Origin: Eutypa lata
Lineage: Eukaryota; Ascomycota; Sordariomycetes; Xylariales; Diatrypaceae
Direction of reading: 5' to 3'
Length of the DNA: 64,000 nt
Assembly: GCA_022661535.1 (NCBI GenBank)
Contig: JAKULF010000005.1
Coordinates: forward strand, 3,844,001 to 3,908,000
The notes below the pieces were generated by a model. It made no database searches. It was not told where the DNA came from and saw only the letters and a program-made list of their open reading frames with translations. Below, piece after piece: positions 44,313 to 56,452 of the stretch (positions are counted from its first letter, which is position 1; the number at the start of each line of letters is the position of its first letter). A program made the translations under genes and the position numbers.

Positions 44313-45260
44313 ATTGGCTGGCCGAGTAGCTTTGGCACTTGTAAATGGTAAGTGGGTTCGGCCGATCTTGGTATCGATTTCGCTACGAAGTTTTCTATTC
44401 CAATTTGCATCCGACCGAGAGGCACACGCCTATATATATGTACTTGGTCGTGGAATCGCACCCACTGTCGGTACGTTTTAACGAAGTTAGGTTCATTTGA
44501 CGGTAACTAGAGAGACGGCGGGACATCTTGAAATTATCCGGCCGAGCTCGTATCTGCTCGTGGAGGTCGTTTTTCGTCGTCGTCGGGTAATAGATGCCAA
44601 TACCACCTGCCACTTAAGGTTAGTAATATGTTTATACTGACGGCCTCGCATCTTCTTTAAGACCTTTTTGCGTTAGTCCCTTAACAGAATGCTTATTATA
44701 TGTGTATTGAGACTACCTTTGGTCTGCGATAGAAGCTTGGCTGCAGAAGGATAGATAGGTAGAAACTCTCCACGTACAACTTGGATACGAGGCAAGATCA
44801 ATTACGGATGGTATTGGCCCTTGTCGAAGTTCTTGGACTTGAAGCATGTGGCATCACATCTTCGTATTGCATTATAGTCTATTATATAGGCGACCCAGAA
44901 ATCCCACAGAAGTTACCTCAGGAACCATGAACAGTGGAACGCATGCAAGGTCCAGCCGCAATAGCAAAAGAATCGTAACAGAGCGACTACTAGTAGCATC
45001 TCCTGACGTAACCAAAAAACAGTGGATAATTTATCTATTCGTAGCCAGCTCGAGTATTGTGAAAGTTTTAAAACTTCAATCTCTTTGTATATAAGTAGGG
45101 AGCGAGGCTAAGGCCGACGATCCTCACATAGCACCAGCAGCTTCGGCGGTGCTACCGCTACCGACGGCAAGCTGAAGTTTTCTAATACTACAACCGATTG
45201 TTAGTGGATGGCATCCGCAACAAAAGCTCCAGTTGTTGTAGAGGGTTTATTTGTCCAAAA
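44313..45260. other. Intergenic upstream of the AA9 gene
   Basis: Promoter side of the minus-strand AA9 gene; no other gene recognised. Confidence 0.4.
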
Positions 45261-45638
45261 TTATCTGTTCTTGGCCGTGATGTTATCGCAAGCGAGGGCG
45301 TCGCTGCGATTCTCGAAAGTAACGGAAGATTCTAAAAGTGGTTCGGACTTTAACGTTCCATGGAAGATATTGGTAACGTATGCATAGACTTGACTGTAGA
45401 CCCATATATAGCTTATGTTGCTCTGGCCTGCGACTATTCCTCCCTGCGCTCGTGCTTGCACCTGTTCCTGTGCCCATCTAGTCGGCCTTTCAGGGACCTC
45501 TTTTACCACCTTATTATTCTGCCTGCCTTTGTTTCTCGGGGTCCGTTCAAGGTCCTCGCTCGCAGATGAACCTTCTGAAGGTTTACGGTTATGCTCGGAG
45601 CTGCTACCAGCAGTCGCCTTTTTCCTTGGCGAGGTGCG
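45261..45638 (-). CDS. Unrecognised hydrophilic reading frame, possibly a 3' exon
   Basis: A minus-strand frame of about 125 codons ending TAA at 45261. The product is hydrophilic, rich in Ser, Arg, Lys and Gln (for example KPSEGSSASEDLERTP and RWAQEQVQARAQGG), with a final segment TFENRSDALACDNITAKNR. No domain is recognised and no starting ATG is obvious; an upstream ATG at about 45807 would need an intron. It may be a real terminal exon, a relic, or chance. Confidence 0.2.
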   Translation of the reverse strand, partial: RTSPRKKATAGSSSEHNRKPSEGSSASEDLERTPRNKGRQNNKVVKEVPERPTRWAQEQVQARAQGGIVAGQSNISYIWVYSQVYAYVTNIFHGTLKSEPLLESSVTFENRSDALACDNITAKNR

Positions 45639-47632
45639 ACATGTGGGCGATGTATACTGTTGGCTTGCACCTTATCGCGACATGTTGGACACAGGGGCAC
45701 GCACACGATTCGGGCATGTGTCAAGAAGCGCACTACGACGGATCTGCTGCGAACCGTGATACTCTGCATTCGTGGTCTTCCGCTTCTGCCCACCTTGATA
45801 CTTCCATCTTCGTGGTGCGCGCCCACCTAGCCGAAAGTTCGTAGGAACAGTTATACATTACTACAAAATCACTACCGGCGAGGTTCGAAATGTGGGAAAA
45901 TATTTACCGAAACACGGACCAATTCACAGACCAATTCAACCTAGTAATGGACTGTGGGTGAGTTTAACAGACTCTGGGCTATCTGGAAGATCTTACCAAC
46001 AACAAGATCTCTCCTTACCGTCTTAAATACGGGTCTTTTTCTCTAGGCCAGAGAAAACATGGATGTACCAAAGAAAGTCCACTCTCTCATGCGAGGTCAC
46101 GGATAAATAAACATACGTTGAATGGGCCTCAGAACTACTTTATTCTACTCAATTATAAAACCTCTCAAAGACGCTATACTCTAGCCTCACTGGAGGTGCA
46201 AGGGCCCTCACAGTGGTTTTTGAGGCCGAGGGTCCCTGAAGCATCTCATAGCAACAGGCTCGAACCTTTACCACCATACTCTAACTCTAAGCAGTACGGG
46301 GCGAGTGATATGGCGTAACCAGACATAGGAGGGGGCTTGCTGAGTTGGGAGTTCAAACTATTGGATAATATATACATTACTTGACTGAATTTTCCTAACT
46401 TGATGTTTCTTGTTACGAATTACTCGGGGCATAGTACGTGTTATATAAAAGATAAAAGACGGACCTAGCTTAGCATATTCAATGTACCTTATGGGATCCT
46501 CTCTGCCATTACTTGGCCTTGATACTGTCTATCAATATCTACCTCCTCCTTTGACTTTTCTGGTCGTCTTGATCTTAATAAATGTTGCATCGTCAGTGCA
46601 CTAGGCACCAAGTCCAGCATTGGTTTTGCCACCTACCTTCCACCTAGTTGTAGATTGTCCGACAATAGGTATGTCTTTCCTCACCTGTAAAATTGTTCAA
46701 AAAATAGATATGTATTTAATCAGTGTATCTATTTTCTAGGGTGGATTATCTACTTATTGAACGTTCCTTAACGAGGATTTCTCGGGCAACGATACTCAGA
46801 CGAGCTCGGCAATTCTAGAAAATGGCTAGCACTTGACCAGGAAACAGACTATCTATTTAAATGATGATGACATTATAAGGGATACATAGAGCTCAGTGCA
46901 ACTGCAAATATGAGAATCTCCTCCTCATCAGCAGGTATCAATTGGATGGGTTCCGCCACATCGTCGGTACGCTGTGGGGGGTCAGCGATGAGCTTCCCCT
47001 GGTTGTGGGCGGCTATCACATATGAAGGTCTATGCCGCGGCGATAGGACGGACGAGGCGGTCTACCGCAACCTTCACCGAGTTACTAAGATTGCGGAATT
47101 GCTGGCGTATTTGTCAACTGAGAATTGGGAAGAGAGAGGAGGGCTAGGCTGGAAGGGTCGACGAAAAGGAAGAATGAAGTGAGGCTGTGGCGGAAATTTC
47201 ATCTGTTGGGGAGCGAGGAGATGCTCGGCCACCGTGGGACTTCGTCTAATTTAAATCTTCGTTTCCCTCCTATAGATATCTCCTTTTGTTTGGTGCTAAT
47301 GCCAATAATACGCTATACGTCACATCTAGCAAATCGTCTTCCGGAATTTCAAAATAATATTCAGTTGTACTTAAAATTTACTAAGAGGAAGGGGTGTGAG
47401 TGTGATGACGCAGGTCGGATTGGTTAACGAATGATGTGATGAGGTCCCCAACGCTTCATTGGGGCTGAGCATGTAGGCTAAATATGGATGAGGCTGTAGG
47501 TTGACAACTGCCACTCACTAAAAAAAGACACCCAGGTCTGCGACATCCCTTTGATTGTTTGTCCAATTCATTTCCCGTTTCCCCCCTTTTCTTCTCCTTG
47601 AATGCGTGAGATTTTGATAACACTTCAGTTCC
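45639..47632. other. Intergenic, possible relics only
   Basis: No supported gene. A plus-strand frame at 46910-47182 contains MSFPWLWAAITYEG and RVTKIAELLAYLSTENWEE, which looks protein-like but matches no family I know; it may be the end of a lost gene. Confidence 0.35.
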
Positions 47633-48816
47633 ATGGACCCTCTAAGTGTTGCAGCATCGGTAGTAGGCCTGCTAACAGCGGCAGGCAAGGTCTACACACT
47701 CCTAGATGGCCTCGTGGCTTCGATCAAAAATGCACCGAAATCCATGCAGGAAGCCCAAAATGAGGTTAAACACATCGAGGTGGCTCTATATTCATTACAG
47801 CGATTCATCCTACAGCTGGACCTCACCAAACCGCAGCGAAGAGCGCTAATACAGGTTTATGACCTAACAGCAATGCTTGCGGATGCTATGATGTCCTTCT
47901 CAGAATTCGAGAGCACCCTACAGCTTCTAGCTACACAAAACCAAGTCCGCACTGTAATCAACTGGGCCAACTATAAGAAGCATATCGATGAGCATCTAGC
48001 TAGATCAAAACGCCATAAGGAATCTATAACTATGATATTAAACATTCTGCGATGGTGCGTGTTAGGAGATTCCCCTCATAAATTGAATAGTATAGTATGA
48101 CTAACACCCACAGCGAATCGGATCTGGAGGCATCACACCAACAGGGAGAACTCCAGCGACTGATTGAAGAGCTCATAGCTGATAACAATGAACTTAAGTG
48201 GATGATGTATCAAATCGAAAACTCATTTGATGCCGGAAGTATCCTTACCCGCCGCCTGGCAAATAACATTGAGGATGACGCCTCAACTATAAGGGAACTT
48301 GACCGCAGGAAAACGGCCCAACGCCCGAGTAGTCCTTCACAGCATCATCTCCCTAGATCTACCTCTCAGCTTGTGCTTGAGCAGTCGTGGGTCTATCGAA
48401 GGAACCAGAAAAACGATTGTGATTGTTCATTCACCAGCTCCATTGAAAGATCGCACATCTGGTCTATGTTCTCGAAACATACTTTAGCAGATATATCCGT
48501 GCTATCGGTCATCGCCATGCCACTAACAACCCTCGATGTCGCCAATGGAAGATACTACGAGGTCGATAATGAGAGACAAACAGAGGCTAGGCAGGTAGAA
48601 AATGCACATTGGCTCTTACCCGATTGGCCCTTACTCGATATATCTGAGGAGGGAATAAGCAATTCTAAGACAGGGAGAGTTCCCACCTTGTCTTTCGAGG
48701 ACTTTCAGAAACTTCAGAAATCAGTCACTTCTTCGATGCCTCTGATACGTAACGAAGGGTGTTCCGCAGAATCAGACGGTAAAACTACAGATGTCTGTCT
48801 CACATGGCAACGTTAA
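47633..48816 (+). CDS. Fungal STAND N-terminal-type domain protein, probably degenerate 3' half
   Basis: Exons 47633-48054 and 48114-48816 (donor GTGCGT, branch TGACTAAC, acceptor CACAG) splice to about 374 residues; the TGA seen by straight reading at 48098 is intronic. The N-terminus MDPLSVAASVVGLLTAAGKVYTLLDG is the typical opening of the fungal N-terminal domain of STAND-type and related signalling proteins, followed by helices with EAQNEVKHIEVALYSLQRF. A coiled-coil-like segment follows the splice (LQRLIEELIADNNELKWMM), then a region with VYRRNQKNDCDCSFTSS and DVANGRYYEVDNERQ. Around 48330-48385 the frame reads SQHHLPRSTSQLV, while the +2 frame reads HSIISLDLPLSLC, which fits relatives better as I remember them, so two compensating indels are suspected. 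A LIM remnant lies just downstream, suggesting a once longer or fused gene. Confidence 0.55.
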
Positions 48817-48829
48817 AACCTGCACCGTA

Positions 48830-49266
48830 GAGAACAAGTCGGACGTAGAAGAAGTCTACAACTGTAGTGCATTTGACGAGGTTAGTATTCTAAGTAGCCT
48901 TTCGAACCATCAGCAATTGGGATTATTAACAAAGCCGCTTTTAGTTGATGGAAGAAGGACAAGTATGGGAACTTGTTAGTACTGAAACCCCTGCTCTCTG
49001 TATCGCCACTTACACGGGCTAATATTTCCCCCCTAGATGGCAAGCGATGGCATCTGAATTGTCTCCGCTGCACTACCTGTGGCTCGTTGATGGGCCCGGA
49101 CGACAGCTTCCTCCTCTTTGGTAATAGTTCGATCTCATGTCCCAAATGCATCGAATGGGACCGGGAAATTGAGCGTCCTCGTAATGTCAGAACGTCCCAG
49201 GGAAGCTTCCACATAAATTGCCACGAGGTCTTGGTAGAACGGCGTATAAGGAGACAGATCGAATGA
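48830..49266 (+). pseudogene. LIM-domain remnant
   Basis: The frame from about 48973 to TGA 49264 reads DGKRWHLNCLRCTTCGSL, then SISCPKCIEWDREIE, then RNVRTSQGSFHINCHEVLVERR. H-x2-C-x2-C-x2-C and a later C-x2-C are LIM zinc ligands; the last block resembles the end of the second LIM finger of fungal LIM/RhoGAP proteins (ARTSQGIF-x-CHE type). The intervening finger seems deleted. Upstream, in another frame, EEVYNCSAFDE (about 48850) may be the start of the first finger with one Cys lost. No start codon or intact domain; non-functional as read. Confidence 0.5.
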
Positions 49267-51379
49267 AACTATTTCCAAGCAACGCCACCATTGCCACGGC
49301 GCGTCTACGAACCCAAAGCAGTCTCATGTTCTTATGACCGCTATTTCTTGTACAGTTTGCAACGTAGTCAAGGAACTTTTTCTAAATTGTGCAACGCGTT
49401 ACTTTTACGATAACTGGTAAGCTTCATTGTTAATGACAACTACATATTAGTGTAGTATTATTAACATTTAGCTAATATACCGCTACACCAGGGGTATTAC
49501 CGAGGTCGTAGGTGTTGGAAATTGGAAGGGATCGGATAGGTAGAGCTTTACGAAGTAGACATGGATGGGATAGGTAGACTAGGAGGTACGTTTACATCAG
49601 ATGAGTGGCGTACGCGGTTTGTAATCCAAAAAACCATCTCACGATCTTTATATACACCTTCACTTTTGACCATTTTGGATGAAACCAACTGCAAATCCAC
49701 TGCCATTTCATGACAATTGCGCAATGACAACCTACGAAGTCTAAGGTGCTCGTTATATTCACTAATACATTCACAAAAAGTGCTCGTCAGTGGATCGCAT
49801 TGCTTGACAGCTGACTTCAACTACTTAGAAGAAGGAAGGAAATATTCGAATAACATAAGATATGAACAAATGGGACGTATATTCAGGTTTCGTACGGACA
49901 GCAGTTAGTCTGGAATTAAGTTGGTGTGTTTCGTCTTTCTATTGAGGTACAATATTTGGTGACCTTGTAGATCTTGTTTTGAGTAATTGTCTACGTTACC
50001 TTAGATTGTGTTATATACATACCCTTTTCCAACTACCTTTTAATGGCGTAAACTTATTGTCTAATGTTCTTAAGACCGTGTTCAAAGTTGTCCTGGAAGA
50101 GTAAGAGGGCTTGACGTATATAATCATCCATAGGTTCATACCATAAATCGTGGCATGCTAGCGATAGCTGGCAAATATACACGATTATATGTAAGCCTGG
50201 ACTGTACATATGACTGTGATAAGGAGTAAAATGTCGCAATAAAAAGATGCCTGTCAATAATCCCCATGGGGAACTGGCATCTAAGACAGGGAAGTCATCG
50301 GGTGCAGTTCCTAGATCACCCGAGAAGCTATGATGGTTCACATGAGCGATCCAACCTGCCGAAGGTCTTTAAAATTTGTGCTCACACATAGCAATTTAAG
50401 GTAGATAAGTGGGTTACATAAACCACCTGGGCAGCTGCCCAGCTGAGCAGTCAAAATCGGTCGGGGCCTATTTGTTCCCGAGATTGAACGAGAACCTTAT
50501 CGAACGGTGATGATAAGGTATCATCGCGTGCTGATTCCTTCCTACCCTCCATGTTCGGTTATTACCTTAGATGCAATAGGATTGGTTCATTCAATATCCC
50601 TCCATGTCCCCGAAAGCATTAAAACCCCCGGCACAGACCAACTGTTCCGACTCTTGTATGTAACTTTCTCTTACCAATATGTACGTAGTTAGCCAGACCT
50701 GATCGTTAGCTCTAAACTGGTTTCAGCGGGCGCGTTTCCCTTCGTGGATCCACCACTTAAAGCAGATGTGCCAGTGGTGCGGATTAGGAAGTGAATAAGA
50801 ACCGAATTATTCACCTTTATGCATGCTGTTTATCAATTCACCAGTCGGGTTTCCCATTATGCTCATCCCTGCATAAGACCCCAAATTTTATCCCCTAAGA
50901 TTTTCTTCTTCTGCTGAATTTAACAAAGCTACCGACGCGCATAGCGTCATATTACCCATCACACCACGCACGATCCTCCTCTACCTCTTGCCTTCACTAA
51001 AAAAAAATTAATTAACGCCGGCCGGTCCCTACCTCCAGTTACCACGCATTGACATCGGCGCTATCTACCTAAACTTTATTCTTTATAATTATCAACTATC
51101 ACAACACCAATTTATAGATCGTGTTTCACAAATAGAGCTTTGACTCGTTTACTTTCCTAGATTTTGATATTAGCTTTCGCCTGCTCTCTACCTATCAGAA
51201 AGTCGCGCAAGCTCTGGAATTACCGGAACTACTACTACAGTTCGACGACGGCGATTACGATTCTTATCAACGCACCGACCGACCGAACAACCGCAAGCTC
51301 TTACACGCACCAGCCTACCATTTCCCGGCTATCTTGAAAATCATAACAGAGCGCGATGTACCTCTAATGCCAATTCAAC
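49267..51379. other. Intergenic, 2.1 kb, promoter of MDM34 at the right
   Basis: No gene recognised. A minus-strand frame at 50054-50341 lacks an ATG and any known domain. The 350 bp before 51380 are CT/CA-rich, as in leaders of well-expressed fungal genes. Confidence 0.4.
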
Positions 51380-53433
51380 ATGGCCTTCAACTTCAACTGG
51401 TCGCCGCTAACGGCCGACGCCGATTTCTACGCGCGCGCACGAGACCTGCTAACGACGGCCCTCAACAAGTCCCCGAAGCCGCCCATAATTGTCGATGACA
51501 TCCTCGTTACCGAGTTCAACCTGGGCTCCGTCCCACCCGAGCTCGAGATCCTCGAGATCGGAGACCTTGCCGAGGATAGGTTTCGCGGCATCTTCAAGAT
51601 GAGCTATTCCGGCGATGCCTTCCTGACGCTTAGGACGCGAGTGCAAGTATGTCTGCGATTCCTATTATATATACTTGGTTTTCTACAAAGCAAAAAGTGG
51701 AAGCTGTTAGAAGTCACGGGTGGTCCTTATGATACAATGTGGTGTTCAATTACAGCTTCTAGTTGGTTATGAGCTTTTTGCTTCACCAATTCTCTATATG
51801 CAAATATCACCACCAAGAGCAAGTGCTCCTAACCCAAACCCCCTTTCAGTCAGTGACTCACAAAGCATTACCACATATCGCGGTCGTTTGGAAATTTGGA
51901 GGGGTTTCGTGTTTATGCAGGTTTTGTGCATGAATACCCCGAGATTGCTCACAGGGATTCGCGAGATGTTCTCGAAACATCTTTCTAACTTAGCTCGAAA
52001 AACAATCCGGTGCGTTATATCAGATGCTAATATACCGAATATAGGCAAATCCCCTGAATACCTACCTTGCTTCTAAGCCAACCTTCACGTCGCCGCAGCC
52101 TTTGGCAGCCTCAGCAGGTTTAACAATACCATTATCTATCACCTTGTCTGAAATCAAGCTCTCCGGCTTCGTAATATTAGTATTTTCCAAACAAAAAGGC
52201 CTTACGCTAGTATTCCGAAATGATCCTCTCGAATCTCTCAAGGTCTCTTCGACCTTTGACTCGATTCAATTTGTGCGGGATTACCTACAAAAAACCATTG
52301 AGGGGCAATTGCGGACCCTGATGATGGATGAGTTACCCTCCATCATTCACCGCCTCTCCCTGCGGCTCTTCTGCCCCGACCAACTTCCTAGGGAAGAAGA
52401 CCCACCGAAGGAGGCAGATGATGAAGCTGTCATTGATCCATTTGCCAACTTGCCTGAGGGGGCGGTGGATTCCACTGGACACGTACTAGATCCGAATGAG
52501 ATCGCATCGATGTCTTTTGAAAGAGCATCTGAGCTCCAATCGCTGTTCTCTCAGAAGAACCTACTGCGCCTAGCGGCGTTAAGCGACTCTCACCGCACAT
52601 TGTCTCTCTTCACCCCAGGAATCCGAGACGCCATGTTTAGGGCCTGGACGGGGCCTACGGAGCAAGCTAGCAGTGGATCATCCACACCGCTTGCCACTCC
52701 TAGTTTAATGCGCATGCAATCCGTGCAGGGGTCCTCCACGACATACACATTCACTGATGCCAGTAGCATCGATCAAGGCGGCTACATCGCCTCCAGACCA
52801 TCGACGGCGAGTCTTGGATCCAGTGCAAATGGTTTATCATTGGGCACGGGTCGGCCCCGTACTTCACGAAAAAAGAAGACTCGTGTGGTCAACCTCCGCC
52901 GGCCGAAGACGGCCCTGGAGACGACCAGCGAGGTGGGGGAGACTGTTTCAGACTCGGACATGACCTCGGTGGCGGGTCCAAGCTCAGAGCCGATCATGAC
53001 CACGTCAATTGCTGAGGAGCCCGAAGAGGTCCCACCACCCATTGATCCATCCAGAGTTCGGTTTTCTGCCGAGAAGAAGGGGCTGCCCTCTCGCACTGCC
53101 TTAGACATGAACATCTACGAGAGACCGGCTACGGAGGAGGAAGTTCTCGTGGCACCAATCGAGGCAGACGAGACGACTACCGCCTCAGCCCAGAAGGAGA
53201 AGGAGCTAGAAGCTGTCGCAGCACCTCCGTTCACCAGAAACCCTTTCAACTTGGACAGACGTCGCCCCACCACTGGGTCTGACACGTCATCGGTAATCTT
53301 GGAGCAAGCCTGGATCATGAAGATGGCCGGCGAGATCGCACGTCGCGTGTACGATGAGAAGCAGCGCAGAGGGGAGGACATCTGGGTCGAGAATGACGAT
53401 GCGCCGCCACCGGCGTACGAAGCTACCCAGTAA
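51380..53433 (+). CDS. MDM34: ERMES complex subunit Mdm34
   Basis: Mitochondrial outer-membrane subunit of the ER-mitochondria encounter structure, carrying an SMP lipid-transfer domain. Exons 51380-51646 and 52045-53433 give 551 residues. The SMP part starts at residue 1: [20 protein letters not shown], then [30 protein letters not shown] (key: I-V-D-D, N-L-G). After the splice it reads [54 protein letters not shown] and [21 protein letters not shown]. The rest (about residues 230-551) is disordered, with Ser/Thr-rich segments and a basic patch ([16 protein letters not shown]). The intron is long for this window (398 nt) but uses GTATGT and ATAG and gives the exact family junction RVQ-ANP. 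Confidence 0.95.
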
Positions 53434-55378
53434 CCCTAACCCACCTATCCACCCACCCACAAGCACGCATGCATGCACACACAACTGTCATTTTGATGTT
53501 TATTTTTCTTTGTTCAGCAGCACATGGCGTTTGGAGAAGAGCGGGCAATTGGCATGCGGGCAATATCCCAATGTTTAATGTATATACTTTTTTGATGTCG
53601 TTCCTGCATGCATGCATCTGTACATAGATAGATTTCACTGGCGTTTCTGGAGCGGGGAAGAGGGGACACCAAAAAAAAAAAAAGATTGAGGTTGGACGGG
53701 GGTCTTGGAAGTGTTATTGGAAACACTCTTGAGAATTCGTTTTATGGATGGCCGACCCCCCTTTCTTTTTTTAGGAGACCAAAATGGCGACGAGATCCCA
53801 CAGATGACGACGACGACAATGAGACGATGATGATAATGTCTATTTTGCATACATCGAATCACATTTGTCGTTTTTCTCTGTGGACTCGTCTTCAGAACTA
53901 CCTACCTCTATCCGAGTGTTTTCATTTTCCTTTTCTATTATCTAGTTTTACAGAGCCGTTCGAGACAGAAAGGGCCGAACAGAACAGAAACGGCTGGTCA
54001 GTCAGGAGAGAGAAAAAAAGGGGTTTATTTTGTATATACACCTTTAGGGAATATTTTTCTCTCGGGAGAAGAGAGCACGGATGGACGGATGGATGGATGG
54101 ACGGACGGACGGTGGGACGGATGGAAGGATGGGAAGGACGGTCGGACAGGAATTGGCATGGACGGTGGGACGGTCGGTTGGTCGGGGAATATCGTTGTTT
54201 GTTTGTTATAGATTGTTGCAGTTTTTTGCATCACGTAACGAACGTCCTTCGGGGGATCTGGGCTGGCGATCAGACGCCGAGGTGACTTCACTCAAGGCTG
54301 GTTAGAACCCTTAGAGAGAATCACTCCAATCCAAACATTACCAAATTGGCAAAAAAAAAAAAAAATATTGTACCTGTGTTCTTGTGAAAATGGGATGTGC
54401 TTGCTTGAAATATGAATTGCTCCGATATAGGGAGAAGTCGAAGAGACGTGTCAAGCGACTCGGCGGGTGGTAGGGAACGTTCAAGATGGCAAAATACATA
54501 CATACATGCATGCATAGGTCTTGCGCCCATGGAATCCGTATGAAACATGTCCAGGTATAGAATTTCTAGACGGAGCTCAACGTTACCGGAGTTACGAAAT
54601 CATTTTCACGGAGCGTAGATTGATGGATGTCATGATGTGCTAAAATATAATTAGCACCGACGATGATGCTAATTTGATATTAAGGTTAAGGCATCTATCT
54701 ATCTTCGTTTAGACGCCTGACGCGGTGATGACCATGAAGATGTCTACACCCAGTAGGCGCCACTAGCAACTCTCGCGCACCGTGAGTCATATACATTGAA
54801 CCGAGTGATGTAGTCTCCCACCCATTGAACGTCATGCAGGGAGAAAGAAGAAAATATGCTATATACCTCCAGTTTCCCATTTGGAACCCGCGAACGCCTC
54901 TTCCCATGTTTGCCTGTTTTCCAGATCCGAGTAGACCGTAGTTCCATGATAAGAAATCAATATAAATAAGCCTTGAATGCAACCACCGTCGACGCCGCCG
55001 CCATATGGGGATATCTTTGCGCCCTTTTTCTCCCAGGTTGGAAAACACACACGTGCAACTCCAAGACAATAGAAGAAAGGGAGAAAAAAAGGAGAAAATA
55101 TAGTGAAAAGCTAAGAGAAGTTGGGCAGATGGAATGCATTTGACCAACCCAACTCCGTCCCATCCAAAGGCCCGTAAACACCTAGTGATAGCAGGCTAGG
55201 TAAGGATGTAACTTTATTATTTCAATTTGGATGATAATATCTCATCGAGCTTCTCCGCCGACACCCTGAGAGTCAGAATGAGCCGTTTCCGCCGATCCAC
55301 CAGAGAATGAGGATCACCACCACCACTATTACTACTACCACCACCACCATCACCACCACCCATCATCGCACCCGCCTT
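53434..55378. other. Gene-free region with simple repeats
   Basis: 1.9 kb between the MDM34 and YAF9 3' ends, which converge. It holds CACC/GCATGCAT simple sequence after MDM34, poly-A runs at about 53669-53684 and 54349-54365, and a GGAC/GGAT minisatellite (listed). The open frames here are repeat artefacts. Confidence 0.55.
54078..54180 (+). repeat. GGAC/GGAT minisatellite
   Basis: Imperfect tandem 4-bp words GGAC and GGAT (with GGTGGGAC variants) for about 100 bp. Confidence 0.85.
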
Positions 55379-56452
55379 CTAGACAGCGGTGGTGGTGGTC
55401 TTCGGGGCGGGGGTAGGGGCGGTGGCGGCAGCTTTACCACTGCCACTACCACTACTACTAGCACCAGCACCAGCACCAGCATTAGCGCTGTTATTCTTCG
55501 CAGCAGCAGTAGGATTAGCGGGAGCAGCGTTCTCGGCCTTCAGCTGCGCCAACTCGGCCTCCTTATCCTTGATCGCCTTGTTCATCTGGCGGACCATGTC
55601 GTGGACCTTATCCCCGGCCTCCCTCAGCCGCTTGATCTCCAGCGCCTCGGTGTCGCGGCTGAACGGCTGCCCGGGCTTGTTGGACTGCGGGATCATGGCG
55701 CTGCGCTCCTTGACGTCGCCGCCGCCGCCACTCCCATCTGCCGAGGCCTGTTGTTGTTGTTGTGGTGTCGGCTTGCTGCTGCTACCTCCTTTACCCCCTC
55801 CCTTTCCTTTCCCTCCTCCCGTGGTTGGCGTAGGCGGCGGTTTCGTCCCCTTGTCGTGCGCACCCGTCGTAAGCACATGGTAGAAGTCCTCGAACGGCTC
55901 GTTGAACAGCTGCTCCTCGTACGTCCACGCGACGACCTCGCCACCGGACCGCATGGCCTCCTTCTCTGCTTCGGTGCGGCCGTACGGATGGAGTCGCAAG
56001 TGGTGGTATAGAGTCTGTGGCTTCTCGCCACTTCTGCTATCGTAATACAGCTTAATCGTGATTTCGAACTCGCCCCATCCCGTCTCGTTCACCACGAATG
56101 CGCGCGGATGTTGTTGTTGCTGTGCGGCAGTAGCCGGTTTCTTGCTATTGCTGCTGTTGTTATTAGCGGCAGCAGCAGCGGCGTTGCTCTCGCGGATGAT
56201 GGCGTCGGCGTCTAGGGTTCGCAGGTGGTTCGGTATCGACTCGTGCAGCTTGAACTGCACGCGCCGCAGCCAGTAGAATATGTCGGTGTCTTCGATCCCC
56301 TTCACGAATACCTGCCACGAGTGCGTGTGGTCCGCCGGCACCCCCGGAGGCTTCGGGTTGTCCGTGTCGTTGAAGGGGCGCGCCGTCGTGCCGTAGATGA
56401 AGGGCCGGAAGATCTGCACCCCTTTCATGCGCTTGCCTCCCGGAGGCGCCAT
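55379..56452 (-). CDS. YAF9: YEATS-domain protein Yaf9 (SWR1/NuA4 subunit)
   Basis: Reader of acylated/acetylated histone H3 shared by SWR1 and NuA4 chromatin complexes; nuclear. Single exon, 357 residues; Met1 opens MAPPGGKRMKGVQIFRPFIYG. The YEATS fold covers about residues 10-190 with PADHTHSWQVFVKG (the His-Ser aromatic-cage loop), VQFKLHESIPNHLR, ETGWGEFEITIKLYY (cage Trp) and LYHHLRLHPYG. A low-complexity insert of about 30 residues (poly-Ala, Asn, Ser, Gln; about 90-118) sits inside the YEATS fold, between HLRTLDADAII and PRAFVVNETGWG. Gly/Lys- and Gln-rich linkers follow, then a coiled coil (EALEIKRLREAGDKV to ELAQLKAE) that anchors Yaf9 in the complexes, and an Ala/Ser/Gly-rich tail. 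Longer than yeast Yaf9 only through these inserts. Divergent from COQ11. Confidence 0.93.
   Translation of the reverse strand: MAPPGGKRMKGVQIFRPFIYGTTARPFNDTDNPKPPGVPADHTHSWQVFVKGIEDTDIFYWLRRVQFKLHESIPNHLRTLDADAIIRESNAAAAAANNNSSNSKKPATAAQQQQHPRAFVVNETGWGEFEITIKLYYDSRSGEKPQTLYHHLRLHPYGRTEAEKEAMRSGGEVVAWTYEEQLFNEPFEDFYHVLTTGAHDKGTKPPPTPTTGGGKGKGGGKGGSSSKPTPQQQQQASADGSGGGGDVKERSAMIPQSNKPGQPFSRDTEALEIKRLREAGDKVHDMVRQMNKAIKDKEAELAQLKAENAAPANPTAAAKNNSANAGAGAGASSSGSGSGKAAATAPTPAPKTTTTAV

Noticed and set aside
48055..48113. Apparent stop with ATGA overlap suggesting two overlapping genes
   Set aside because: The stretch is an intron with good donor, branch and acceptor; splicing gives one frame.
51647..52044. 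Frame 51720-52076 as a separate gene
   Set aside because: It is the MDM34 intron; the flanking exons join at the conserved RVQ-ANP site.
53686..54285. 199-codon frame after MDM34
   Set aside because: Runs through poly-A and the GGAC/GGAT minisatellite; no conserved sequence.
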